Origin: Paragordius varius
Lineage: Eukaryota; Nematomorpha
Length of the DNA: 64,000 bases
Direction of reading: 5' to 3'
Assembly (NCBI GenBank): GCA_964247055.1
Contig: OZ176052.1
Span: 8,928,001-8,992,000, forward strand
Of the stretch, positions 1-13,200 are shown one piece after another. The translations under genes were made by a program, and so were the position numbers. Under the pieces are notes generated by a model. That model did no database searches, had not been told where the DNA came from, and saw only the letters and a program-made list of their open reading frames with translations. Position 1 is the first letter of the stretch, and each line of letters starts with the position of its first letter.

Positions 1-1224
1 TGTTAATTGCCAAAAAATATTTTTTAAGTATTACCACCAGTTACAAAGTAAATATTTTGCGGACGCCTTATCGTTTTTCGAGCCTTTTGTTCTGAAAAAT
101 TATAATAATCTAATAATTAATTGACTATCATCATAACAGTAAATTGCAATAAGCGTTCGAAACTAAAACCGATTTATTTATGTATAAAGTTTTCCTAATG
201 TTTAACTCTTCATAACAAAAATATAGCGAACTAAAAGTTAATCCACTTTTTACACCAAAAAAATCGTTGGAAAACACAACCAAATTTTAATTAGTTTAAT
301 AATTATAATTTATTAGCTCTATCTAAAATGTGAAATGCTAACAGACATATATGGATAAAAACCAGGATAGTCATATATTTTTTTAAACGCTCGAATGATT
401 TAATAACTGATGGAATTTAGCAGTCTCTAATGCAATTATATATTTTTTGTTATATAAAAAATTAAAAATAAAAAAGTATTAATTTTCCCTTGTTTAAAAA
501 AAATAATCAAGAGACACCAAACACACACTATATAAATTAAATTTTTTTCCCCAGTTTTTTCATACAATAATTCTATTTTCCTATTACATTGTTTATAACT
601 CTCGTAGTAATTTGATTAAAAATGATACAATTTATTAATAAAACTCATATTTTTCGTCATTATTTTATATTGGGAAAAAAATTATTTTTATTGACATTCT
701 AATAAATCATACGTTCAACCAAGGGTAATGGAGAACAAAATAAATTAAACAGCATATATATGGTGCCATTTAATTATCATTGTCCAGTTTTTATTGCTAA
801 TGTTTGATGGAAAAAACCAATACCTACTATATATATAATTTCTTCCTTGAATATTATCATATAAACATTCAATTGGTTATTGATTGGTATTCCTACCATG
901 ATGCATAACAAGATTGATTGTTGATTTTACCAGAAATAATTGCAAAATTTATTCAATAATAATATTTATAATGGCTTGCATATTAATTTTATGTAGAGCT
1001 CTACATGATCATTTTTTGTATGTATTTTATTATCAAATATTAGTAAAAAAATTTAAAAATATATCTCATATATAAAAATGTGGATAATTTAAAAACAGAT
1101 AAATGCGGTCAGTGTCCCTTATGCAAAGGGCATACAAAATCACTATAAAAACTTAATAATTTTGAAAAACTACAGTTATCTGAGTAAGTATCATGAAAAA
1201 AAATAAAATTCCAAATTTATTTTC
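1..1224. other. Intergenic, no gene seen
   Basis: This A+T-rich stretch lies downstream of the ORC1 stop codon. I found no exon-like reading frame, RNA gene or clear repeat in it. It ends with the ORC1 poly(A) signal. Confidence 0.5.
1216..1221 (-). terminator. ORC1 poly(A) signal
   Basis: An AATAAA hexamer on the minus strand begins only a few bases after the ORC1 TGA (1225-1227). If it is used, the 3' UTR is very short. This is a motif match only. Confidence 0.45.
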
Positions 1225-4200
1225 TCATTCTTTCCCACCAATTTTGATTTCGGCCGGTAGCAAAAAGATGTTTAATCTAACCCGTTGATTAAATGGAGTT
1301 ATTGGTTTAAAGAGACGCGCCTTCTCAACCTGTACAATGTTGTGTTGCATTAAACTCTGGCATAGACGTAAACATTGGGTATAATTTAGGGTGGGACGAC
1401 CTATGGCAAACGAATAAACAAATAAAGGGTAAACATATTTAATTAATTTAAGGGAAATATTATGCGTGCATAGTTGTTTGAAAAGGGTATGAAATTAGAT
1501 TATTATTAAAATATCACGTTTAACAAAATTAGTGATTGTAATTATATATTTAAAAATTTAAATGTAAATTATAACAAAAATAGTTACTAATGATAATTTA
1601 TCAATTATGAACATATTCAATTATTCATTTACACGTAAAACCTATTGAAAACTATTGATTGATAATTATTTTCAAAAAAATGTAAAAATTGGAATAACTA
1701 AAATAGTTAAAAATGGAAAAATATAATACCATCCATTTGGCACTGTCCATTTACCCGTTCTAATATGTTGTTAATTCGAGAAAATGGTTCATTTTTATCA
1801 TGTGTTTCTATGGCCAATATCTTCAAAAACAATTTCTCATACATGGATAAATGACTAAAAATGATAAAAAAATGATAGATAGGATAGTATTTGCAGCTTT
1901 GCGTTAATTATTTTATTTACAAATGATTATGATTTAACAAAGATTTTCTGTAATAATTAGGCTAACAGAGGTAAACATCGAAATTTAATCCTTAAATGAC
2001 GGATTAAGTTCCGTAAAAACCACTTTAATCGAGTTTTAAACCACATAAATAAGTACCCAAATCCGTTGCAAATTTTGGGCAAAGGTCTAAGTTCTTAGTA
2101 GTTAAACAATGCCAACCCATAAATACCAAATAAAAACTCGATTTACAAATATAAATTATAAGCAAAAATATGTATATAGTCTAGTGCGTTTTTATAAAAG
2201 TAGAGAGAAGCGTTAAAAGGTTTAGACATTCATAAATTTGACAGTAATAAAATTTGTAGGGTAAATAACCAAAGCAATAGCTGAAAATGCGTTAACATAT
2301 ATGTTTTTCATACACAGATTGATATATAGAGATTTATCAAACAAATTTTGGACCATTTTCCAAACAATATTAGGTGTAAAATTAAATTTGCAAAACATAA
2401 TATAAACAAAATAAAAAAAACCGTGATTTCCATATAGGTAAGAATTATATGCGTAAAATAATATTATCAATGCTTGATTATTATAGGTCAATCAACATAT
2501 AAAAAATTAGTAGTTCGCCAAAAAAAAGGACAAATACCTTATAATAGTTTGTGCTATGCGATTAGTTTCCTGTATTTCAGAAAATGCCATTTGCACATCC
2601 TCCATGCCAATGGTTCGAAAGGGTGTAGTACCGTCAACCTAAAAACACCCGAAAAATATTCAACCTTTGAATAAAATAATTCATTGAATAATGGTAGTTT
2701 AAAAACAATCAACTTCATATATTTGTTTTCTCAAAATATAACTAATTCAAACCTTATCTTTACTTTCAGAGGGTGTTAATTGATTTTGTCGACATAATTC
2801 AAGTGTTCTGCGACAAATTTCCAGAGCTTTTCTGGCATCACCGGTCAGGGCCGCTACCTATCAAAATTTAATATGGAATAAAAATTTTATTTTCTTTTAA
2901 AAAATTACAATCATAATGACATGACGGAAAAACTAAGGAACAAATTTTTTAAAAAGACACTTTCTTAAACCTTAATTTTTATTCATAAAGCATATTTTGA
3001 AATATATAAATGAGTATGTTGGATAATTAAATTTTAAGTAAAATAACTTTCAAAACTGTAGTTTCACAAAAATGAGCTCCTGGATATAAAAACAACCCAA
3101 ATATGTATAAAAAAGTGAAAAAGTAACGAAGTGATATATACATATATATTTAATAACGCACAATAATGCAATGGGCATATACATTATTTAAAGATTAACA
3201 GGATATTTGTATCTAAATTAATAACCCTGAAATATAATGGTTATACACTATTGTAAATATCGCATTATTATTTTAATAACACATGTATTAATTAAAATTC
3301 CAATAAAACCACTCTAATTACAATTTAATATTAATTTTAAGTATAATTATTTACACAATTAGTAAAAAAACTAAAAGACAAAAATTATAAAATGATTTTA
3401 TTACAAACAAATTGTTTAAAATAGTTTTTATTCTTTAAATGACCAAAACTATCATCAATAGCTATATCGTTAAATTTTAAACGTAAAAAATATTTTACTT
3501 TCCTAGCAATTAATTGTATGCAGTCAGGATTCATTATGGTTATAGATGGTTTCAAAATGTCATTCGTCTTTTTAGTCTTAATTTTTCTTTTATTCGGAGT
3601 CTTTGGGGTATTTTTTATGTTACCGATTTCAGTTAACACATTAGTAGGCTGCTGAATAGAACATGTACATTTTGATAATCGGGATGATATAATTTCTTGA
3701 AGTTGAGTATGATTGTATGGTTGAAACGTTAACCGATTTAGACCCTAAAAGAAAAATATTTAGATTATAAATGTCAACATATGTTTTAACTATGTCATAG
3801 TTTCTACAGAATTGTCTGCTTTAAAAAATAGATAGATACTAAGGAAATATTTTTACACCGAAATCCTCGCTAAAAACATATAAATTAAAGCTTTAAAAGC
3901 GCCTTAATGCACTTCCTTATTATTCCATTTAACTATTTACTTGAAATATTTTTAACAATTGTATTTTTTGGTGAAAAAAAGATAAAATAAATGACTAAAA
4001 ATATTTCAACAATAACACTGTTAACAATAATAAAAAGGCACCATTTACTACCGAAAATACTGACTGAACGGCTTTGTACAATTTTAAACTCTATGTTCAA
4101 CTGAACGTAGAATTTACTTCGGGAAATAACTGGTAAGAACTCATTTAAACAAATTAAAAAATTCACAAATTTTATCCTTATGTATTTAAACTGACGGCTA

Positions 4201-7200
4201 CCAAAAAAATATTTAAAAAAATCGATCTTAGCATTTTAATAAAATGTTAAAAACTAAATACTAATTAAACATCTCCATGTCCATTTTTTATAATAAGTCA
4301 TAGTTTGAATTTTAATAAATTGTTGTTTTTGGGCACAAAAGTATAAAATAACTAATGACTATTCAAAATTTTAAACCTTAATCCTAGCTAAAACAATTAT
4401 AAAAAAACGCCCTATTATAAGAATGTAAATCCATTGCCCCTTCATAAATTAAATGGAGTGAAAATACTAACTAAACGGCTCTGGACACGTGCACTAAAAT
4501 GTTTTTCGGGTAAATCCATAGTATTAGCTACAGTTAAAACGATCAAATTTGGAGTTGGATTGTTATTTCGAGCGTTATATGTATGAGTTTCAGCAAAATT
4601 CAAATATTCAGCACCGTCATCACTAGATTGTAAGGCAAAAGGCCAATCAAATAGATTGTAAATAATGGCTTGATGTGCTTTAGTTTTGCATATTAGATCC
4701 AACTAAAAAAAATTATTATTTGTTTTATTTCGTTTCAAAATTATAAATGATAAGGTATAAAATATGTAAAGACCTAGGCTTTTTGTTTATTAAAGACACA
4801 TCCTAAAAAGTAAAATTAGCTATTTCTTTAAAGTGTCATCCATATTTTTACCCTTTTCTAAATACCCGATATTAACGAGTTACAAAGTACTAACGGCATA
4901 ATTTACAAATCCGTATTATAGACTAAGTCTTAAAAAATTAACAGGATTCAATAATAAGGTTAACTTTATAAAAAATGTAAGTCTTTTACTCTTTTAAGTA
5001 GCGGGTGCGAACTTTGCTTCTATTATATGTTTTATCTTTTCTACTCTAAATACATTTTCTAAAATTTGTTTTATTTAAGAATATAATAAGATAAATTAAA
5101 CCTCATCAACGAATAAAATGACAGATAATTTGGGTAATTGTTGTTTTTGTGATTTCAAAGAACTTTTTGCAGGCGTATTAATTTTTTTGTCCTTATTTTT
5201 CATTCGTTTAGGTCGCGCAGGTGAATTAGTCATATCAAAAAAATTATTTTCTCCGTTTTCGCGTGGTTGAAATGTATCATTTCCTTCATCATCAGATATG
5301 GATTTCTTTAAATTTGTTTCAGATATGGAAACAAAATCTTTCCCAAAACTGGCTAATTTTTGCGTCAATTCACCCCTAAATAAGGCATCTAAACGAAACC
5401 TTGCATTATCGGGGGTAGAACAAGAACGAGTGGTAAATTTAGTGCTGAAAAAATTTGATGAATCATTCAACGTTTCATCCCGAAAAATTTGTGAAAGCGG
5501 TAAAATTGTGTCAATTTTCTAAATTTTGTTTTATTGCAAAAAAAGATTTTTTCTCAAAATAAATAGTAATAAAGGGATTGGATTATAAAGATAATGAACA
5601 CTATTAAAAAATCTTTGTAAAATTAAATACTTATAAAATTAAACTACTGAAAATTATTGACGTTATGTCAATAGTGATCGCAGACTAGTGTATGTGTAAA
5701 TTAGCATGTGTATGTTGAAATAAAATTTCTTTATCCAATTTAATTTCATATTACCAACTGCTTTAATTCAAAAATTGAAAAATTGAATATATATATATAT
5801 ATGAGTCCTAGATCTGTGAAAACTTTTACTCAAAAAGTTGTGAAGCACAAATCTACCCTGAGATTACTATTGTAGTTTATAAATTAAATATTATTTTAGA
5901 GAATTATACTAATTATATTTTCAGAAAAACCTATATACATACCTTGTATAAAATTGTGTATATATCTTGAGCCCTTCGCAATTTCATTCCATTAACCATA
6001 ATTTTGAGTATTACATGGGCACTTTTTTCCAATTTAGCCGGGAGTTCTGATAAACATTGCTTAACTACAGCTGTTTTTCCAGTTCCGGGTACGCCTGATA
6101 CATACATGACCCTAAATAATTATTGTTATATTATAAAGTAAAAGGATATATCACTAATATTTTTTTATAAAGACATCCATACTTTTTAAACCTTAAATCC
6201 TATATGAGTGGTTCCCAAAAGGTAGGGGGTAGAAAAATATAGGGGACGCGCGAAATATTTGGAGAAGTGAATTAAAAAATATAGGAACATAGGGATAATA
6301 AAATTGTCAAGATTTGTCCCCGATATGGGAATTTTAATTCAACGATTGCCAAAACAAGGATCTCATAGATTATGATTGCATTTTTATCTTTGTTTTTTTG
6401 GAAGGAGAGGGGGATGAGGGGAGCAAGAATTATTTTCTCAATTTTGTGGGGCGTGAAGAAAAAAGGTTGGAAACCACTGATCTAAATGATTATCACTATT
6501 ATGTGTTTAATCGAGTGTGTTACCAATTTATATCTCGATTCTTTATTTTGCAACCTAAAACGCTAAGTTTTACCATAAAAATTAAGGTTGAAAAAAGTAT
6601 GGTTAATGTATATTTTTTAAAAATATTTGTCTTTTATTTGAACGGTTGGTTTGAATTTTAATTTAATGTTAGTATATTAACAAAAAGAAACAAAAAAACT
6701 ATTTATTTTCATAAAATAAAAAGCAGAGTAGGCTAAGCCACCGCAAAATATTCTTAAGTGTATATCAATATTAATAACATTATACCGATTTAACTTTATC
6801 AAATTATACAAGTATATATAGCCGGAAAATTTTTAAAACTCTAACATTGAAAATAATATAGAAGTTGAAAAAATTATTTTTCAATCGATAGTTAATTAAT
6901 ATATATATATATTTAATTATATTAAAATTTCGATTCAAATTGGGGTAACTTGTGACCCATATTTTATATATACCATTTACAGTTCAAATTCACCCCCGAA
7001 CAATTCAAATTTGCCCTAAAAATAAATTATGTGTTTTCGAACTAATATAACTCATTATTAATATGAAATTTATCTTTATGGCATGGTTTATTATTTTTTC
7101 AGTATTCTAATATAACTCATTATTAATATGAAATTAATCTTTATGGCATGGTTTATTATTTTTTCTGTATTATTTTATTTTAAAACAAAATTTTTAATTT

Positions 7201-10200
7201 TTAAAAATATATAAAAATATAGGTAATTTTTAATCTTAAAAACGTATATTTTATATGAAAGTGAATTTGAATTGTTCGAGGGTAAATTTGAATTGTTTAA
7301 GAATGAATTTGAATTGTGAATGGTTAATTAAAAAACTAATAATCCAATTCATATTTATGCTTTCAAATAAAAATTATATAAGTAAGCCAAGATATTTAAA
7401 TAAAATTAGTATTGAAAAAAAGCTTCATATCAAACTGCATGATGCCATTTTTATTTTACAACATTTTTGCATCGTGTTTTTTTGTTTTCAACGCTAAAAT
7501 TATAGTTCTAAAATTTATAAAACCAGAAAAAATGGTTTATTTGCATTATTTTTATATTAAGCTAGTGCACACATATCAGGTTAAACCTTTACCATTAGGT
7601 TTATCCATAAAATAAATTATATCAAGTTTTTTAAATGATGAAGGCTTTTTTTATATTTTGGTTCATCCAGTGGATTAGAATACAGTAGCGTATGGCATAA
7701 AACATTATTAGTCCATAAAAGAATAATAAAATGTTTTTTTAAAAAAACAAGGGGATATTATGGATATGTGTATATACAACTAGGTTTAAAAAACATTTTT
7801 TATTCTTTTATGGACTAATAATGTTTTATGCCATATGATAGTGTAATTAATATTCATTAAAAAATGTATTAAGCGTTTTAAAAATGAAATATAAGTAAAA
7901 ATAAAAAAGAAACATGATGTGCGTGCAAGCCTCACCACATTAAATAATTGTTCCTATTAATGTAATAAAAAAAGATAAGGCCACATTACCAAGCCCCTAT
8001 CACTAATAATGAAGGGAAAAAATATTACGTATTAGATTTATGATACACCAAAATTTTTATAATATTACAGTAATGAAGGGTGAATGATGTTTCGACAATT
8101 TTATATAAGAAAGTAACTGTTTATTTTAGAAGTACATTGTTTCCAAATTTTTAATTTTAATCTAACGGATTGCCTTTCTGTTAAGTATAATAACTTAATT
8201 GTTTTTGTTAACTTAACTCAATTTATCTTATTTTAGTTACCTTATGAAAATATAATTATCCTTCTCTTTTACCTTTGTGCATAATACACCTTTGTACTTG
8301 TTACGCTAAAAATGTATATTATCTTGGTTGTAAATGCTTTTACCTAAATACTGTAATATTGAACCTTATGCAAATATATAACTTGTGAATGCTTTCATCT
8401 AAATATTGAAATATTTAACCTTATGCAAAAATGCAACCTCGCTCTAAAACTATATATAACACTAGACAACATAACTTTTTTTAACTGCCATTCTTGTAAA
8501 TTTAAAATTAATTTCATTAAAGTACATAATTAGTATATCTGAAAAGAAAATTGGACTAGCATGAAAGAATTTTTTTATATTAGAGTTTATCGATAATTTT
8601 TGGCCCCGATTTAACATTAAACTCGAAATGTCGAAAATTAAAAGTTTTAAATATGAAGCCATGTATTTTATATCATTCGAAAGAGCTCAAAAAACTGCAT
8701 CTTTTAAATGGTAGTATGTCATTTAAATCAATCGGATGTAAAAGTTATTTGGATTTAAATGGTCGAAATTTTCAATCCTTAAATAAGTCAAGAATTTTCA
8801 CAGACAAACTAATTTGAAAATCATATAAATTATTTTAATATAATTATTAGGGATATATTAGTATTTAATTAAAAAAAATATTTGAAAAAGCTTTTGGTTT
8901 GCTTTTTTAATAAAAATTATTATTATCAGAAATATTTTGCCTAGTGGATACTAAAATGCATAGTTATAGCTGTAAATTTATTACATAATGGCTATAAAAG
9001 ATCAAAAATACCTTAAGCCTTGTTATTATCTTGAAAAATTTCGAAATTATCAGCCTCCTAAAGAAAATAAATTAATATTGATGAGATGGTAATTTTTAAA
9101 AAACTAAAAACTTAAAAATGGCTGTTTTGAGTGACATAAAAGCAATAAAAAAATGTTTTCATCAAAAAAACTTTATTGTGTTGTCTTTTTTAGACATTCA
9201 TCACCATCTAAACAAAGTTTGAGCTATTTTCATCCATTAGTTTTAAATATATAATAATTAAAAAAAATGCTCTCGCTTCGCGCGTTTGTCGCTCTTTGTG
9301 TCCAATATTAACTGTCGATGTAATACATATTAGTATCATTTTAAAGAGTTTTTTTACTCTTTCGAATGATATATTACAAAAGGGCATTACTTGTATATTT
9401 TCAAAGAAAAACATTTTTTAGTAAAATTTTGATAAAGAGGGCGCATAATCAAAAAAATCAAATTATACAAAATTCTTCCATCGAGTTATAATTTTTATTT
9501 CGGATTTACTGTTAGAATGATACTAAATATCAGAAAATGCAAAAAATTAGTGTGGCAGAAAAATTTGTTGTCCAGTGTAATGGAACATAGTTTTTTATGG
9601 ATATAAAATAAATTCCCTTTTTTTCGCTTATTACACTTTCTCAATGGAATAAGAATTTGTTTTGGAAACTCATCATTTGAGGCACCGATTGTACACAAAG
9701 TTTTTATGGTTTTTAATAGGATGCAAAGATTAAAAAATTCAAAGATTAGTGATTTATCACTAATCTTTTGAAATTAATGGCAGCAGTACTCACCAAATAA
9801 TTTTGTTTTTCATATAAAAATTTTATTTGGCAATACAGTATAACGACCATTATGATTTATATATGAATGTTTAAACATATTTTAATAAATTTATAACGCT
9901 TAAATTAAAAAGTAGCGGAACAAAGGGATTATAAAGTTCTACTTCCTTATGGGATATTTTATGTTTTTCGCACTTGTTTTAATAAAGTTAGGACGTTTTT
10001 ATTTTGTGTGAAGTAGAAATGGTTATTCAATTACTGCTATTAATATAAAATAATACGCAGCTGCGAATAATGAGACCCACTGATTTAAGAGTTTATTAAA
10101 GTATTTTAAAATAAGATATTATTTTACCCACAACCTTTCTTTAAAAAAATATGTTTATAAAATGGTTATTCAATTACTGCTATTAATATAAAATAATACG

Positions 10201-13200
10201 CAGCTGCGAATAATGAGACCCACTGATTTAAGAGTTTATTAAAGTATTTTAAAATAAGATATTATTTTACCCACAACCTTTCTTTAAAAAATATGTTTTT
10301 AATAAATATAGTTTAAAACACACCCGATTGTTTTACGTGATGAACGGCAAAAATATTACTAAAAACTGTATATATAATTGTTTTTTAAGCAATATTTAAT
10401 AAAACATTATGACAAAAATTAAATTAATTTTTAAACAGTTATTTTTGCGTTCATTAAACCTATTCGGAGGTGTTGTTCTAAATAATTTTACATCTAAGCG
10501 TTTTTGAATTATAAAATTTAATTTCATGAAAAAGGTATTCAATGGGATTCAGTTGAGGAGAATAAGAATGCATAAAAAAATTCTTTTCTATATATCCCCA
10601 ACCAGCGTAGTTTTATGGATTGGTGCATTGTTGCACACAATCATTGCATCGAGTGGTAACATCGGTAGGCTCCTACAAAGATGTTTTAAACGCCTCCCCA
10701 TTAAAATCACGAACTTTTATGGTGTAATGGATTATACCGCCAATCCCGATAATCATAATTCATACATTTTTACCTATTATATAAATATATTTATTATACA
10801 CTTTTGAAAACCATCGACGATTGGATATTTTCAAGATAGTGCATACCAAATTTTTAGGTTTTAACAGTAACCCCGATTAGTGGAGATAATATAACTTATT
10901 TGAGGTATATATTACATTTAACGTATTCATAGATAGCGTTTCATAATTACAGGGGTATTTCGTTCGCGGGGCTCTATGATACAGTGTTTCCAAGTGATTT
11001 TCGGTATTTTCATCAATTGATTAAGGCAGGGTTGGACATTATTTAATCGTCCGTTAAAACCCAAAAATATATGGTGTTATGCACCAATTGGACGATTCCC
11101 AATCGTTGAGGGATTTCAAAGAGGTTTAATATAAATATATTTTAGGCAAAAATGTGTCCTTATTGTGCACATGATCGGGATTGACGCTATAATCCATTAC
11201 AACATAAAAATTAGAGCTTATGATGGCGAGGCGTTTAAAATATTTTTGCAGGAGAGCCTGCCGATGTTACCACCGGACGCAATTATTGTGTGCGACAATG
11301 CGCCAATTCATAAAGCTGCGGTAGTTGGGGATTTAAGGAACAGGCTTCTTGTGTTCTTACCTCCTTACTCCCCTCAACTCAATCCTATAGAAAATCTTTT
11401 TCATGAAATAAAATTTTATTATTATAAAACACCTAGATGTACAAATTATTTGAAACAACACCTCCGAGTAGATCATTTATATGAATGAACGCAATAACAA
11501 TATAACATTTGTTAAAATCCGTATTATAACGATAAAGGATAATTAAATAGAATTTAATGAAATTATAAATAGAAATTATAAACGATATGTGGAACCCTTT
11601 TTCATTAAATTCTATTTAATTATCCTTTATCGTTATAATATGGATTTTAACAACTGTTATTAGAAAACATAACCAATCCGTTATTTACCATTGCAATAAC
11701 AATATATTCTTAATATTGCTCTGAAGAAAAAAAATTAGACAATAAAAACAATTATAGATACAGTTTTTATCAATATTTTGTCGTTCATTACGTAACTAAT
11801 CTCATTTGGAGGTGTAATTATATTTATTATATATTTTCATACATTTTTATTTTTACAAATTTTTAAAAAAAATTTTATTTATAAATTTATTTTTATGACA
11901 AAAGTTGCTTTGGGTTAAAATAAAACTTAATATATTTCGAAGCTCTTAAATCAGTAGGCCTCATTGTTTGCTACTGCGTATATTTTATATTAATAGCGGT
12001 AATTAAATAAACAATTCTAATTAGCGTAAAATAAAAACGTCATAACTTATAAAAGCAGTGCGAAAATCACAAAATATCCGTAATAGAGTGGTACTTCACA
12101 ACGCTCCATGTGTGATCCCGTACTACTGTTTTAATTCGATTAGTATGTATAAATTTATTAAAAATAATAAACAATCATGTAAATCATAGTTATATCGAGT
12201 CGCCAACTAAATAGAAAATCTTTATATGAATAGGGTACCGTTGTCATTAACTATTTAAAAATTGCTCAGCTAAATCAGTAAAATCTCTAAAACTTTTATC
12301 AGTTTAATCTTAATATGCAGGAAACTCTTGTACAATCGGTTCAACCTCTAATGATGAGTATCCAAAAATTAAAAAGTATGAAACAATTTTTACTAAAATA
12401 AACAGTAATCTTATTTAAAATTTTTAAAACATCTTTTCCCGTTTACTGTAATATTAGAAAAATTGGATGTACCCTAAAAATACTATATAATATTTTTTCC
12501 CTTCCTTGTAGTGTTACGCGCTGGGTAATGGTATAGTACCATATACTCAATAAATGCCTTTCTTTTTTTCTTAATGGTAAAAAAATAATTATTCTTTAAT
12601 AAGCATGATAAAGCTTGCACTTACACCATGTCCCTTTGTTTCTTTTTTTTATAATATTTAATTTTTCAACAAGTGATACTCATTTCCTTAATACTAATAC
12701 CTATTCTTTTAATCCAGTGAAGTGCAAACTTTTGCAATGGCTTCAATTTATTCCATATTTTCTAAACTTATGTTTTTAAACAGGCCCTAGGTTAGTAGTT
12801 AACCCAATTTAAATCGAAATATAGAAATAAATGTGTTGTATTGAAGTTTTAATGGAAATATAAAATTTGAATAAGGCATGTAAAATTGAATAAATTTTCA
12901 ATTTCCCATGTTAAATTGATTAAAATATATATTATGGCAAAAAATGCAGTTAATTTTGAAGTTAACTACTTTAATATCCATAAGGCGACTCTCTTAAACA
13001 CAACAAAATATTATAAATTAATAAATACTAATTTATAAATAATATTATCAAATTAAAGTAATAAAACTAACCCACCACTTCCAGATATAAGGTTGTTATT
13101 AATAAATTTTTTTATAGTTTGCATTTCTTGAGATCTACATGGAATATCTTTGGGAAGCGAAGATGGATGTAAGCTAAAAAATGGATTAATATTTATACCT

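Larger units (their letters stand above)
9911..12128. mobile_element. Inverted-repeat Tc1/mariner-type element
   Basis: Left arm (about 9911-10865) and right arm (about 11055-12128) are diverged inverted copies of each other, around a loop of about 190 bp. Each arm carries terminal sequence (AGTAGCGG / AGTAGTACGGG ends) and the 3' part of a DDE transposase. The right-arm copy is still open at 11165-11488; the left-arm copy is antisense and decayed (about 10440-10770). The left arm also holds a 143-bp tandem duplication and the right arm a hairpin insert. The element lies in ORC1 intron 3 and looks inactive. Confidence 0.75.
6112..13071. other. ORC1 intron 3, about 7 kb, repeat-filled
   Basis: This intron separates the exon ending in GSGG from the exon starting VMYVSGVPG, and is far larger than any other ORC1 intron. 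It holds a hAT-like MITE (6206-6480), a foldback MITE with a 65-bp tandem duplication (6971-7326), a short MITE with TACAGTAGCG ends (7681-7845) and the large inverted-repeat Tc1/mariner-type element (about 9911-12128). I see no gene in the remaining stretches 7850-9900 and 12130-13070. Confidence 0.75.

Noticed and set aside
2222-2491. 89-residue minus-strand frame
   Set aside because: It lies in ORC1 intron 9; low-complexity A/T-rich frame with no homology.
1225-6111. CDC6 instead of ORC1
   Set aside because: NLFDWP, ANTMDLPE and VNGMKL are ORC1-type, and the C-terminal winged helix matches ORC1.
6398-6661. 87-residue frame, plus strand
   Set aside because: It overlaps the hAT-like MITE and ORC1 intron 3, with no recognisable protein.
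10526-10807. 93-residue open frame, plus strand
   Set aside because: It is the antisense of a decayed inverted copy of the transposase at 11165-11488.
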